Part shown: in pieces, positions 9,084-17,361 of the stretch
Numbering within the stretch: the first letter of the stretch is position 1
Layout: every line of letters begins with the position of its first letter
Assembly: GCF_003428875.1 (NCBI RefSeq)
Contig: NZ_QQRS01000002.1
Location: 186,001 to 250,000 of the forward strand
From: Planomicrobium okeanokoites
Lineage (GTDB): Bacteria; Bacillota; Bacilli; Bacillales_A; Planococcaceae
DNA: 64,000 bases
Direction of reading: 5' to 3'
The notes under the pieces: model-generated
What the model was told of the DNA's origin: nothing
Database searches by the model: none
Seen by the model: the letters and a program-made list of their open reading frames with translations, nothing else
Position numbers and translations under genes: made by a program

Positions 9084-9845
9084 ATGCTTGAACTGAAAAA
9101 TGTATCCGTCCGGTACCCGGGAATGAAAGACAATGCCCTTAACCAGCTCAATTTGTCTTTTGAAAAAGATGAGTTTGTCTGCGTTCTCGGAAAAAGCGGC
9201 GCCGGAAAATCGACATTCATCCGCTGCATCAACGGCTTGCAGCAGCCGACGGAAGGCGAAATCCATTTTGACGGCACGCCGATGTCGTTTCAAAAAGAAG
9301 AGCTGCGCCAGACCCGGCGTGAAATGGGGATGGTGTTTCAGCATTTCAACCTGATCCCCCGCATGAGCGTGCTGCAAAATGTGCTGACCGGCCGCTTCGG
9401 TTACCGTTCCACATTAAAAAACCTGATCGGCTGGTTCACATCGGAAGAGATCCAGGAAGCGAAGCGCATCATCGCGGAAGTCGGATTGACGGAAATGGAA
9501 AACCGCCGTGTCGAGAATTTGAGCGGCGGCCAAAAACAGCGTGTCGGCATTGCACGCGCATTAGTTCAGCATCCGCGGATTCTTCTGGGTGACGAACCTG
9601 TTGCCAGCCTGGACCCCGGAACTTCGAACCGGATTTTCTCTTTATTGCAGGACATCCATGAACGACTGGGTTTATTGACCATCATCAATGTGCATGATAT
9701 TGAACTTGCCAAACGCTATGCAACGCGGATCATCGCCCTGAAAGACGGCGAATTGATTTTTGACGGCAAGCCCCAGGACTTCACGAGCACGGAATATGAA
9801 GAAACTTACGAGGCTGAACAGCAGAATCTGTTCTTCCAGATTTGA
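9084..9845 (+). CDS. ABC transporter ATPase, PhnC/PtxA family
   Basis: A 253-residue ATPase with Walker A GKSGAGKST, signature LSGGQKQRVGIARAL, Walker B ILLGDEPVASLDP and the H-loop in INVHDIELAKRY. It energises the neighbouring PhnE-type permease. ATG 9084 is chosen because the AAAGGAGG site at 9069-9076 stands seven bases before it; the ATG at 9078 is too close. The gene starts 13 bp after the permease stop and ends 28 bp before the deacetylase start, so the three probably form one transcript. The transported ion is not known. Confidence 0.92.
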   Translation: MLELKNVSVRYPGMKDNALNQLNLSFEKDEFVCVLGKSGAGKSTFIRCINGLQQPTEGEIHFDGTPMSFQKEELRQTRREMGMVFQHFNLIPRMSVLQNVLTGRFGYRSTLKNLIGWFTSEEIQEAKRIIAEVGLTEMENRRVENLSGGQKQRVGIARALVQHPRILLGDEPVASLDPGTSNRIFSLLQDIHERLGLLTIINVHDIELAKRYATRIIALKDGELIFDGKPQDFTSTEYEETYEAEQQNLFFQI

Positions 9846-9873
9846 TACAATCGTCTTAAGGAAGGTGATTTTG

Positions 9874-10521
9874 ATGAGAAAAAGTCCATGAGCAGTCAAT
9901 TCGTCCAGAGTCGTGTACGACTCTCAAAATCCGGAAATCCTGGCCTCGGCTCCTAACCGGAGCGCGGACAGGAAAACCGTTATTCTCACTTTTGACGATG
10001 GGCCAAGCAGGGTCCTGCCTGACATACTTGATGTATTAAAGGCAACCGGGACACCCGCGGTTTTCTTCTGGCAGACACGCCTTCTGCATAAGGAAAGACC
10101 GTGGAAACGGGTCTTGGCTGAAGGCCATCAAATCGGCACCCATACCGTAAACCACAGAAATTTGGCTGACCGAATGACACAGCAGCAGCAATACGATGAA
10201 CTGAAAAAGAGTGTAGACAAGCTCGAACGCATCACCGGCAGACCAGTGGCCTTCTTCCGTCCACCCTATGGGCAGTTCAATGATGATACGCTTCGGGCAG
10301 CCAATCAGCTGAAGCTCAAAACCGTCATGTGGCGCATCGCTTCGATGGACTGGGAGCTGAAAGACGAGCCGGACCAGATAGTCGCGAATGTCGTCGACCA
10401 TCTGGAAGACGGTGCCATTATTTTATTGCATGAGTTAAGCCAAACAGTCAAAGTTCTTCCGCAGCTGATTGCCGCCATTAAAGAACAGGGATATGAGTTT
10501 GCTGTACTGGAAACCGAATAA
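9874..10521 (+). CDS. Polysaccharide deacetylase with in-frame TGA at codon 6 (possible Sec or recoded start region)
   Basis: The catalytic domain is complete: TFDDGPS (motif 1), GTHTVNH (motif 2), RPPYGQ (motif 3) and ILLHE (motif 5), as in NodB-type enzymes that remove acetyl groups from peptidoglycan or chitin-like polymers. The only good ribosome site (AAGGAAGG) serves ATG 9874, but that frame reads MRKSP-TGA before continuing into the enzyme. A strong palindrome lies 22 nt after the TGA to its loop, as in the Sec genes of this window. The alternative is a GTG at 9913 with no ribosome site. It follows the ABC genes by 28 bp. Sec insertion, selenium-dependent readthrough control or a disabled start are all possible. 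Confidence 0.6.
9907..9924 (+). promoter_or_regulatory. SECIS-like palindrome in the deacetylase start region
   Basis: AGAGTCG pairs perfectly with CGACTCT around TGTA (or 8 bp with GT in the loop). From the TGA at 9889-9891 to the loop is 22 nt, and the loop has G at its second base. It could instead be a DNA operator or hide the GTG at 9913. Confidence 0.5.
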
Positions 10522-10527
10522 TGTATG

Positions 10528-10564
10528 AAAAGCTTGCTCCCTTCAATTGGGCGCAAGCTTTTTT
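10528..10564 (+). terminator. Terminator of the ABC-deacetylase unit
   Basis: AAAGCTTGC pairs with GCAAGCTTT (with an inner CCC/GGG), followed by a run of T, just after the deacetylase stop. Confidence 0.85.
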
Positions 10565-10589
10565 AGGCTTAATACATACTTTTTCGTTT

Positions 10590-10684
10590 ACTCCCAACTT
10601 TAGCCTGAATACTCCCAACTTCCTTCGGTTTACTCCCAACTTAGGCCAGAATACTCCCAACTTCCCCGCTTTTATTCCCAACTC
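10590..10684. repeat. Intergenic array, 21-bp period, core ACTCCCAACTT
   Basis: Five copies of A(C/T)TCCCAACT start at 10590, 10611, 10632, 10653 and 10674, exactly every 21 bp, with varying 10-bp spacers. It lies between two converging terminators. A frame translating to KLGVF-type repeats is open on the minus strand but lacks coding support. Confidence 0.85.
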
Positions 10685-10735
10685 GCTTAAAACGCCTTGA
10701 AATAAAAAACTCTTAACCTGTTTTATGTCAAAAAA

Positions 10736-10797
10736 AGCGCCTCCAGCTGACAGTCCACGAATTGCTTCGTGAGACTGACGCTGGAGGCGCTATTTTT
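10736..10797. terminator. Terminator of the Sec-thioredoxin gene
   Basis: A long hairpin with arms AGCGCCTCCAGC and GCTGGAGGCGCT and further pairing inside; T-rich sequence lies on both outer sides. It ends just before the thioredoxin stop on the minus strand. Confidence 0.8.
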
Positions 10798-10804
10798 ATG
10801 GAAG

Positions 10805-11113
10805 TTACGTTAGTGCAAATTCCTTCAACGGTTCTTCCGGCATAAAGCCGACAGAACGTTTTACTTCTTTCCCGTTTTTAACGAGCACTAAAGTCGGGAT
10901 GCTCATAATGCCGAATTGCTCTGCCAACTCTGGAGCATCGTTGACAACTACTTTATAAAAATCTACTGAATCAACCTGTTCAGCTACATTTGAGACCACC
11001 GGCCCCAATTGGGCGCAAGGCCCTCAACCATTCGATCCAAAATTTAGGACTGCCGGTCTTTCATTGTTTCCAACAAAATTTGCATAGTCTTCTGCAGTGA
11101 TTGTTTTAACCAT
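10805..11113 (-). CDS. Thioredoxin with selenocysteine active site (UGPC)
   Basis: Reading a TGA at 11024-11026 as Sec gives a 102-residue thioredoxin. The strand VLNFGSNGU30GPC33AQLGPVV replaces the usual WCGPCK, so the attacking Cys is Sec. The cis-proline loop IMSIPTLVLVKNG and the C-terminal VGFMPEEPLKEF are standard thioredoxin. ATG 11113 has GGAGG seven bases upstream. A GGT-loop SECIS lies 23 nt beyond the TGA. It follows the PhnD-type gene on the same strand by 69 bp, so it may be co-expressed with selenium uptake. Sec-containing thioredoxin-like proteins are known in some bacteria. The partner substrate is unknown. Starting from an internal codon would leave only a fragment without the active site. 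Confidence 0.92.
10990..11008 (-). promoter_or_regulatory. SECIS element of the Sec-thioredoxin
   Basis: On the minus strand an uninterrupted 8-bp stem (TTGGGGCC with GGTCTCAA, two G-U pairs) closes a GGT loop. The loop begins 23 nt after the TGA. Confidence 0.8.
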
Positions 11114-11144
11114 ATGACATCCTCCTTTTTCTATACGAACTATA

Positions 11145-11173
11145 GTATAACCGTTTTTTTATAACGGCTATAC
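11145..11173 (-). promoter_or_regulatory. Inverted repeat between PhnD-type gene and Sec-thioredoxin
   Basis: GTATAACCGTT and AACGGCTATAC form an 11-bp inverted repeat (one G-U pair) around TTTTTAT. A smaller repeat CTATA/TATAG lies beside it. It could be an attenuator that partly ends the upstream transcript or an operator for the thioredoxin. Confidence 0.45.
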
Positions 11174-11182
11174 GTTTCATCT

Positions 11183-12085
11183 TTATTCTTCGATAATGCC
11201 TTCTTTGATCGCTGCCTGTCTGATGCTTTCATAATCTTCCGTAGTGGCTTCAGTAAAACCTGAAGCACCGAAGGCATCCAGGATGACCTGATCTTCTATC
11301 GCAAGGAATGCTTCCTGCAGCTTGTCAACCGTTTCTTCATCGATGCTTTCACGGACTGCCCACGGATATTGGAATAATTCTTCCGATTCCCAGATCGTCT
11401 TAATTTGTTCGCCATCGATTTTTCCTGATTCCACCAATTGATTGTAAATCGCGCTGTCGATCGCACCGGCATCCACTTGCTTGTTCAGAACCGACAAAGC
11501 AGTGGCATCGTGTGAACTTGTGTTGCGCACGGAATTGAAGTCATTTTCCTGCTGTGATTCATAAACACCGCGGTCCTTCAGTTCAATGGACGGAATCAAT
11601 GAACCCGAAGTGGAGTTCGGATCACCGAACGCAAAATCGACATCCCCCGGATTTTCCAGTAAATCTTCAAGAGAATTCCATGGATTATCGGCATGCGTAA
11701 TGATGTATGAACGGTAGAAAGGTTCGCCGTCCACCAATGAGGTAATAATCGCCTGCGCGTTGCTGTTGGCATTCGCGATTACGAAAGTCAATGGCCCAAG
11801 ATATGCCATATCGATCTTGTCGTAATTCATCGCTTCCACCACACCGTTATAATTCGGATAAACATCCAGTTTCACTTCACGATCCAGCTCTTCACTCAAA
11901 TAATTCTGGAGCTTGTTCATCGCTTCTTCCATTTCCCCTTCAGTCTGAGCCGGAATAACGCCGATTGTAAAGGCTTCCTCTGAGCTTTCTGTTGCTTGCT
12001 CTGTGTTTTCTTCTTCTGCGCTTCCGCAAGCCGCCAAAACGATGGCGAGGCTCAGCAAAATTGCAGTCATCCAAAATTTCTTCAT
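11183..12085 (-). CDS. PhnD-family substrate-binding lipoprotein of the ABC importer
   Basis: A 300-residue lipoprotein. The signal peptide ends in the lipobox LAAC (MKKFWMTAILLSLAIVLAAC), followed by a Glu-rich linker and a type II periplasmic-binding fold of the phosphate/phosphite/phosphonate family (FTIGVIPAQTEGEM, MAYLGPLTFVIAN, FGDPNSTSGSLIP). ATG 12085 is chosen over GTG 12094 because GAGGTG stands six bases before it. It presumably delivers ligand to the PhnE/PhnC-type pair encoded at 8.3-9.8 kb. Surrounded by selenium genes, it may bind selenite or selenate, but binding residues cannot settle this by eye. An upstream palindrome may be its operator. Confidence 0.87.
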   Translation of the reverse strand: MKKFWMTAILLSLAIVLAACGSAEEENTEQATESSEEAFTIGVIPAQTEGEMEEAMNKLQNYLSEELDREVKLDVYPNYNGVVEAMNYDKIDMAYLGPLTFVIANANSNAQAIITSLVDGEPFYRSYIITHADNPWNSLEDLLENPGDVDFAFGDPNSTSGSLIPSIELKDRGVYESQQENDFNSVRNTSSHDATALSVLNKQVDAGAIDSAIYNQLVESGKIDGEQIKTIWESEELFQYPWAVRESIDEETVDKLQEAFLAIEDQVILDAFGASGFTEATTEDYESIRQAAIKEGIIEE

Positions 12086-12117
12086 CCATTGCACCTCAAC
12101 TTCTATTTATTTCCTCA

Positions 12118-12133
12118 TTTCATTCAAATGAAA
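12118..12133. promoter_or_regulatory. Palindrome upstream of the PhnD-type gene
   Basis: TTTCATT-CA-AATGAAA is a perfect 7-bp inverted repeat 33 bp before the lipoprotein start, between it and the divergent yedE-type gene. An operator is plausible; the regulator is unknown. Confidence 0.4.
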
Positions 12134-12305
12134 ATAAGATTATGCTGTAGTAATTATTCAACAGACGTTCAATACAATCAAGGAATTAGCCTTGCAATAA
12201 ATCCAAACAAATTAGGACGAGCCATTCGCCTGCTCGTAAGGAATGGGAGAAACCTCTCATACCATACCGTTCCAATAAGCTTTCTCTTGCTGGAAGCTCA
12301 AAGAG

Positions 12306-12334
12306 TTGACTTGAATTTCCAGAAACATTATCAT
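12306..12334 (+). promoter_or_regulatory. Sigma-A promoter of the yedE-type gene
   Basis: TTGACT at 12306-12311, a 17-bp spacer and TATCAT at 12329-12334. Transcription would start about 40 bp before the TTG start codon. Confidence 0.7.
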
Positions 12335-12380
12335 AGAAAAATATTCCCGACTAAATTAATAGGAAAAGGATGTTATAAAT

Positions 12381-13637
12381 TTGACCACTACACAAGTTCA
12401 ACCTGTCAACGACACAAAAGGTCCGATTGCAAGAGACAGTCTTGCCCTGAATGATCCTCAAAAAGCATTGATTGCGGGCGGGATCATTGTCGGATTTCTT
12501 TTACTCGTTTATCTGCTCGCCACCCAGCATATTTCACAGTCCATGCTTCTTGTGATTGGCCTGCTGCTTGGCTACACTTTATTCCATGCACGCTTCGGTT
12601 TCACCTCAGCGTTCCGCCGCATAGCGGCAGTCGGCAATGGCCAGGCGATGCGCTCCCATATGCTGATGCTGGCAGTGGCAGTCTCACTGTTCGCACCGAT
12701 ACTTGCATACGGCACCACCTTTTTCGGCGGTCCGGTTGCGGGATACGTTTCACCTGTCGGCGTCAGCCTTGTTGTTGGCGCGTTCCTCTTCGGAATCGGC
12801 ATGCAGCTCGGCGGCGGCTGTGCTTCCGGCACACTTTACGCAATCGGCGGCGGACGCACCGTCATGTTCGTGACGCTGCTGTTCTTTATCGTCGGCGCAA
12901 CAATCGGCGCATACCACTTGCCGTTCTGGACAGAAGAAATGCCTGCGTTCGAGCCTTACTCCCTTGCCACTTCTACGGGTCTGGGCTATGGCGGCGCATG
13001 GCTTGTATCGATCATCTTCTTCGGTGTGATTGCATGGATTACACTGATTATCGAGAAGAAACGCAAAGCGCCGAAAATGGCGCCGGTTCCATCTGCAAAA
13101 GGCTGGCACCGGATCCTTCGCGGTTCTTGGCCATTATTCGCTGCGGCAATCGCTTTGGCGCTGCTTAATGCGCTGACATTGATGACACGCGGTACGCCTT
13201 GGGGCATCACATCCGCTTTCGCCCTTTGGGGTTCCAAAATTGCAGGCGCATTCGGTGTCGACGTGGCAAGCTGGGGTTATTGGCAAGGCGCCAATGCCGC
13301 TTCACTTGAAGCTTCCATTTTCGCTGACTCCACAACCGTCTTGAACTTCGGTGTCATCCTTGGCGCATTCGTCGCTTCCGCTGCCGGCGGCTTGTTCAAA
13401 TTCACACAAGTCACTGCTGGCAATTTCGCTGCTTCTGTCATCGGCGGCTTGCTGATGGGCTACGGCGCACGCCTTGCTTTCGGCTGCAACATCGGCGCAT
13501 ATTTCGGCGGCATTGCATCGTTCAGCCTCCACGGCTATATCTGGGGAGTCCTGGCACTTGCCGGCACTTTCCTCGCACTGTATCTCCGGCCACTGTTCGG
13601 GCTGTCGGTGCCAAAATCCAATGATTCGGTATGTTGA
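12381..13637 (+). CDS. yedE: YeeE/YedE-family membrane protein (selenium-linked)
   Basis: A 418-residue polytopic membrane protein with about ten hydrophobic segments. It has the two signature half-repeats with conserved cysteines: GMQLGGGCASGTLYAIGGG and GYGARLAFGCNIGAYFGG. The YeeE/YedE family includes thiosulfate importers, and YedE proteins co-occur with Sec genes and are proposed to move selenium species. The TTG start at 12381 is the only suitable codon after AAAAGGA and a good promoter. It is divergent from the PhnD-type lipoprotein and closes the selenium island. Its cargo (selenite, selenide or a sulfur compound) is not proven. Confidence 0.85.
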   Translation: MTTTQVQPVNDTKGPIARDSLALNDPQKALIAGGIIVGFLLLVYLLATQHISQSMLLVIGLLLGYTLFHARFGFTSAFRRIAAVGNGQAMRSHMLMLAVAVSLFAPILAYGTTFFGGPVAGYVSPVGVSLVVGAFLFGIGMQLGGGCASGTLYAIGGGRTVMFVTLLFFIVGATIGAYHLPFWTEEMPAFEPYSLATSTGLGYGGAWLVSIIFFGVIAWITLIIEKKRKAPKMAPVPSAKGWHRILRGSWPLFAAAIALALLNALTLMTRGTPWGITSAFALWGSKIAGAFGVDVASWGYWQGANAASLEASIFADSTTVLNFGVILGAFVASAAGGLFKFTQVTAGNFAASVIGGLLMGYGARLAFGCNIGAYFGGIASFSLHGYIWGVLALAGTFLALYLRPLFGLSVPKSNDSVC

Positions 13638-13650
13638 TGAATCCAATCAC

Positions 13651-13686
13651 AAAAGGAGTGTCTGTCAAAATGGCAGACACTCCTTT
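13651..13686. terminator. Bidirectional terminator between yedE and queE
   Basis: AAAAGGAGTGTCTG pairs with CAGACACTCCTTTT, with A and T runs on the two sides, between convergent genes. Confidence 0.88.
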
Positions 13687-13694
13687 TTTCTGTT

Positions 13695-14402
13695 TCAGAC
13701 ACCGCGTTTATTTCCCCATACCAAAGCATGGAGCTGAGGCAGCACTTTCACATCATTCATGATGGTGGAATTCGTGCTGAGATCGATCAGCCATTCATAG
13801 CGCTCCAATAAACCCGATACCAGACGGACATCGTCTGTAGAGGTAATATCGTCATTTCCCACCTGAAGAAAAAATGGCACGGCCGGATAACGGAGATGGA
13901 GTTGCCCGGCAAACGCGAAATCCGTTTCATCGAATATCACGATTTTTAAACTGGCATTCGAATCCTCCAGCTTTTCCATATAAACATCAAGCTTTTCAAA
14001 ATCAGTAACCATGCCTGAGCTTGGCGGCTTCGGTGAAAGTGTAATATCATCCACTTCCAGCAGCCAGTCCTGCCAGAATGTCGCTTGTGTCTCCACCGCC
14101 ACTTTCCAGCCTTCCACATGACAAAGCCGGATCAGCTCTCCGATTCCCTTGTGGAGCAGCGGATTCCCACCCGAAATGGTGACATGGGAAAATTTTTGCC
14201 CACCGATCTCTTTCAGTTCTTCGATGATCTCCTGTGGCTTCCGGGAAAAGCTTTTGCCCGTACCGTCCCATGTGAAACTGGAATCGCACCATGAACAGGA
14301 ATAATCACAGCCGGCAGTCCGGACAAACATCGTTTTTTGGCCGATGACCATTCCTTCCCCTTGTATTGTCGGACCGAATACTTCCATTACAGGAATCTTC
14401 AT
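13695..14402 (-). CDS. queE: 7-carboxy-7-deazaguanine synthase QueE
   Basis: A radical-SAM enzyme of 235 residues that converts 6-carboxy-tetrahydropterin to 7-carboxy-7-deazaguanine on the way to queuosine. The cluster motif is CDYSCSWC in RTAGCDYSCSWCDSSFTWDG. The N-terminus is VMEVFGPTIQGEG. ATG 14402 overlaps the queD stop by 4 bp (ATGA), which fixes the start and shows translational coupling. It is the third gene of queC-queD-queE, controlled by the preQ1 riboswitch ahead of queC. Confidence 0.95.
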   Translation of the reverse strand: MKIPVMEVFGPTIQGEGMVIGQKTMFVRTAGCDYSCSWCDSSFTWDGTGKSFSRKPQEIIEELKEIGGQKFSHVTISGGNPLLHKGIGELIRLCHVEGWKVAVETQATFWQDWLLEVDDITLSPKPPSSGMVTDFEKLDVYMEKLEDSNASLKIVIFDETDFAFAGQLHLRYPAVPFFLQVGNDDITSTDDVRLVSGLLERYEWLIDLSTNSTIMNDVKVLPQLHALVWGNKRGV

Positions 14403-14824
14403 CGCAGCCACCCCTGTTCCGGCCGGTAAATCACGTAACTCGTCGGTGTTTCCCTGACAATGACCTGAAGGCATGCCGGTTTATTGTCCCGGGTTTTAAG
14501 GATTCCATCAATCGACTGCCAAATCTGTTCCGCCAGCCGTTCCGTGGTCGGGAATTTACCGTTGAATTCGGGGTGATCGTTCAATATCGAATGGTCATAC
14601 TTTTTATGGATTGCGTCTTTCAGCAATTTGAAATCTATTAAAAAATCAGAAGCATCAAGTTCATTTCCAGCCACCGTTACATTTACAAAATACGTATGTC
14701 CGTGCACCGCCTGACACTTCCCTGCTTCCGCATGCGGAATGAAATGCGCTGCTGAGAAGTTCATATCTTTATTCAATTCAAATCTGTAGGCATGCGGGAC
14801 TGATGGATAAAATTGCTGCATCAT
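14399..14824 (-). CDS. queD: 6-carboxy-5,6,7,8-tetrahydropterin synthase QueD
   Basis: A 141-residue member of the 6-pyruvoyl-tetrahydropterin synthase fold. Zinc ligands are visible in FSAAHFIPH and [11 protein letters not shown], with the catalytic Cys in GKCQAVHGH. It makes carboxy-tetrahydropterin from dihydroneopterin triphosphate, the substrate of QueE. The start ATG overlaps the queC stop codon, and its stop overlaps the queE start, a tightly coupled operon. Confidence 0.95.
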   Translation of the reverse strand: MMQQFYPSVPHAYRFELNKDMNFSAAHFIPHAEAGKCQAVHGHTYFVNVTVAGNELDASDFLIDFKLLKDAIHKKYDHSILNDHPEFNGKFPTTERLAEQIWQSIDGILKTRDNKPACLQVIVRETPTSYVIYRPEQGWLR

Positions 14825-15486
14825 TTCGCTGCACCGCCGGTCTTTTCTGCCAGATAAGCTTCCAGACCGTCATTTCTCAACTGGCATGCCGGACATTCCC
14901 CGCAGCCGCTGCTTGGTACTCCGTTATAGCAGGTGACCGTTTTTTCCTGCACAAATTCGAGTGCCCCGAATCGGTCAGAAAGCTCCCATACCTGTTTCTT
15001 ATCGCGCCACATAAGCGGCGTATGAATGACGAATTGAGCATCCATCGCCAGATTCAGTGTTACATTAAGTGATTTGATGAACGTGTCGCGACAGTCCGGG
15101 TAGCCGCTGAAATCCGTTTGGCTCACACCGGTAATGATGTGCTGTGCCCCAATTGTCTGTGCATGAACAGCAGCAAATGACAGGAATAGATGATTTCTCC
15201 CCGGCACAAAAGTGGAAGGCAGCTCCCCTTCTTCTTCGCTGATCGGAATTTCGTCACGTGTAAGCGCGTTGGCAGACAATTGATTGATCAATTGCATATC
15301 CAGCTCTTTAAACGGAACTTCCAATTCTTCGGCAATCTTTCGCGCATACTCTATTTCCACAGCATGGCGCTGTCCGTAATCGAACGTAACGGTGGTAACT
15401 TCCTTAAATTTTGATAATGCCCAAAAAAGACAGGTTGTACTGTCCTGGCCGCCACTGAATACGACGACCGCTTTTTCATTCTTCAA
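14821..15486 (-). CDS. queC: 7-cyano-7-deazaguanine synthase QueC
   Basis: A 221-residue ATP-dependent enzyme that turns carboxy-deazaguanine into preQ0. The PP-loop [17 protein letters not shown] is at the N-terminus, and the C-terminal zinc-binding set reads [12 protein letters not shown]. It is first in the queCDE operon. Its ribosome site (AAGGAG) lies within the tail of a preQ1-I riboswitch, so translation should fall when preQ1 is abundant. Confidence 0.96.
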   Translation of the reverse strand: MKNEKAVVVFSGGQDSTTCLFWALSKFKEVTTVTFDYGQRHAVEIEYARKIAEELEVPFKELDMQLINQLSANALTRDEIPISEEEGELPSTFVPGRNHLFLSFAAVHAQTIGAQHIITGVSQTDFSGYPDCRDTFIKSLNVTLNLAMDAQFVIHTPLMWRDKKQVWELSDRFGALEFVQEKTVTCYNGVPSSGCGECPACQLRNDGLEAYLAEKTGGAAK

Positions 15487-15499
15487 TTAAAACATCTCC

Positions 15500-15532
15500 T
15501 TAGTTTTTTTAAGAGGGATTTCGCGAACCTCT
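15500..15532 (-). promoter_or_regulatory. preQ1-I riboswitch upstream of queCDE
   Basis: The minus strand reads AGAGGTTCGCGAAATCCCTC followed by TTAAAAAAACTA, which matches the class I preQ1 consensus: a hairpin with an A-rich tail ending in ACUA. The tail runs directly into the queC AAGGAG site, so control is probably translational. Confidence 0.92.
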
Positions 15533-15743
15533 ATATTTTGAACGTTTTTCATCGTACCACATTCCAGGAAAAGAGCGTCAATATATATTCTCGAATTTTT
15601 ATTGATAAACAAATTTTCTATGCTGATTTTTGAATTTATTACTGCAAAAATAATCTGACCCTTTTAAAAAAACAAATCTGGTCATTTTCATATGGTCAAA
15701 TTCCTTTAAACTGGAGGTATCAAACTTCAAGGAGGAATAATAT

Positions 15744-16628
15744 ATGAATCAGCAAGGAACGAATCGCGTAAAAAGAGGTATGGCTGAAATGCAAAAAGGC
15801 GGTGTAATTATGGATGTAGTAAATGCGGAGCAGGCCCGGATTGCTGAGGCAGCAGGAGCGACTGCTGTCATGGCTTTAGAACGAGTACCATCAGACATCC
15901 GCAGAGACGGCGGTGTTGCCCGGATGGCAGACCCCCGCATAACTGAAGAAGTGATGAAAGCTGTGTCCATTCCGGTTATGGCAAAAGCGCGGATTGGCCA
16001 TATTGTTGAAGCGCGGGTGCTCGAAGCAATGGGTGTAGACTACATTGACGAAAGTGAGGTACTGACACCAGCCGATGAAGAGTTCCATTTATTAAAAGAT
16101 CGGTTCACAGTGCCTTTTGTCTGCGGTTGCAGAAACTTAGGAGAAGCAGCAAGACGGATTGGGGAGGGTGCATCCATGCTCCGGACTAAAGGTGAGCCAG
16201 GGACAGGAAACATTGTCGAAGCTGTCCGCCACATGCGTCAAGTCAATTCTGAAGTTTTGAAAGTGGTCCATATGAGCGACGACGAATTGATGACTGAAGC
16301 ACGAAATTTAGGGGCTTCCTATGAATTCCTCCGTGAAGTGAAATCTCTGGGGCGCTTACCTGTAGTAAACTTTGCGGCTGGCGGGGTTGCTACACCGGCG
16401 GATGCTGCATTGATGATGGAATTGGGTGCTGATGGTGTCTTTGTCGGCTCCGGAATCTTCAAATCGGAAAGCCCTGAAAACTTCGCACGTGCAATAGTAG
16501 AAGCAACTACTCATTATCAGGACTATCAATTGATTGCGGATTTATCCAAGAATCTTGGCGTCGCTATGCACGGTATAGAAATTTCTGCAATTGCTGCCGG
16601 TGAACGCATGCAGGAGCGGGGCTGGTAA
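15744..16628 (+). CDS. pdxS: Pyridoxal 5'-phosphate synthase subunit PdxS
   Basis: A 294-residue TIM-barrel synthase that builds PLP from ribose 5-phosphate, glyceraldehyde 3-phosphate and ammonia supplied by PdxT. The active-site lysines are visible in MAKARIGH and [15 protein letters not shown] 15744 follows AAGGAGG. pdxT begins 3 bp after the stop. The upstream region has repeated TGGTCA-like half-sites (near 15679 and 15693) that could bind a MocR/PdxR-type regulator, but no such gene is in view. Confidence 0.97.
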   Translation: MNQQGTNRVKRGMAEMQKGGVIMDVVNAEQARIAEAAGATAVMALERVPSDIRRDGGVARMADPRITEEVMKAVSIPVMAKARIGHIVEARVLEAMGVDYIDESEVLTPADEEFHLLKDRFTVPFVCGCRNLGEAARRIGEGASMLRTKGEPGTGNIVEAVRHMRQVNSEVLKVVHMSDDELMTEARNLGASYEFLREVKSLGRLPVVNFAAGGVATPADAALMMELGADGVFVGSGIFKSESPENFARAIVEATTHYQDYQLIADLSKNLGVAMHGIEISAIAAGERMQERGW

Positions 16629-16630
16629 GT

Positions 16631-17221
16631 ATGAAAAGAATTGGAGTACTGGCGCTGCAGGGCGCTGTCCGGGAACATCTGCTTGCCATCGAAGCATGCG
16701 GTGCTAAAGCGGTACCTATTAAAAAACCGGCAGAGTTAATAGGCTTGGATGCACTCGTGTTGCCAGGAGGTGAAAGCACGGCAATGCGCCGACTCATCGA
16801 ACGCTATAGATTTATTGATCCTCTGCGTGAGTTCGCTAAGACTGGAAAACCAATGCTCGGCACATGCGCCGGGCTGATCCTGCTAGCTCGGGAAGTAGAA
16901 GGTTATGATGAACCGCATTTAGGCGTAATGGATGTAAAAGTCGAACGCAATTCATTTGGACGCCAAATCGACAGTTTCGAAGCAGACCTGGAAATTAAAG
17001 GATTTGATGCTTCTTTTAATGCAGTCTTTATCCGTGCGCCACATATTATCAGTGCTGGACCAGACACCGAAGTGCTTTGTGAATACGATGGAAAAATCGT
17101 AATGGCACGTCATGCACAATTCCTTGGCTGCTCGTTTCATCCCGAATTGACATTAGACTACCGAATTACTGAATATTTTATGAAGATGATTTCTGCAGAA
17201 ATCCAAAGTCTCCAAGCGTAA
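16631..17221 (+). CDS. pdxT: Pyridoxal 5'-phosphate synthase glutaminase subunit PdxT
   Basis: A 196-residue class I glutaminase that supplies ammonia to PdxS. The nucleophile motif is [10 protein letters not shown], the glycine-rich loop is [12 protein letters not shown], and the His-Glu pair is in SFHPELT near the C-terminus. It starts 3 bp after pdxS, so the two subunits are co-translated. A strong terminator follows. Confidence 0.97.
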   Translation: MKRIGVLALQGAVREHLLAIEACGAKAVPIKKPAELIGLDALVLPGGESTAMRRLIERYRFIDPLREFAKTGKPMLGTCAGLILLAREVEGYDEPHLGVMDVKVERNSFGRQIDSFEADLEIKGFDASFNAVFIRAPHIISAGPDTEVLCEYDGKIVMARHAQFLGCSFHPELTLDYRITEYFMKMISAEIQSLQA

Positions 17222-17269
17222 GTCATGACCGATTAGATAAACTGATGACATTTTAATCTGTCTCAAAAA

Positions 17270-17308
17270 AACAGGTGCAGAAAAATCCCGCTTTTTCTGC
17301 ACCTGTTT
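17270..17308. terminator. pdxST terminator
   Basis: A perfect AACAGGTGCAGAAAAA/TTTTTCTGCACCTGTT hairpin with loop TCCCGC. A and T runs let it also serve the convergent GGDEF gene. Confidence 0.9.
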
Positions 17309-17361
17309 TTGATTTGATTGGAATATCCATTGACTTCACCAGCAGAGATCTATTCTCGGCT

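Noticed and set aside
10478..10681. Open frame on the minus strand with KLGVF-type repeats
   Set aside because: It is produced by the 21-bp repeat array; a period divisible by three keeps the frame open. No ribosome site and no conserved product.
8315..12085. A phosphonate utilisation operon
   Set aside because: Only transport-type genes are present; no C-P lyase, phosphonatase or phosphite dehydrogenase gene is in the window, and the neighbours are selenium genes.
12130..12454. A plus-strand frame open through the yedE upstream region
   Set aside because: No ribosome site; it overlaps the yedE promoter and the yedE start in another frame and contains no recognisable domain.
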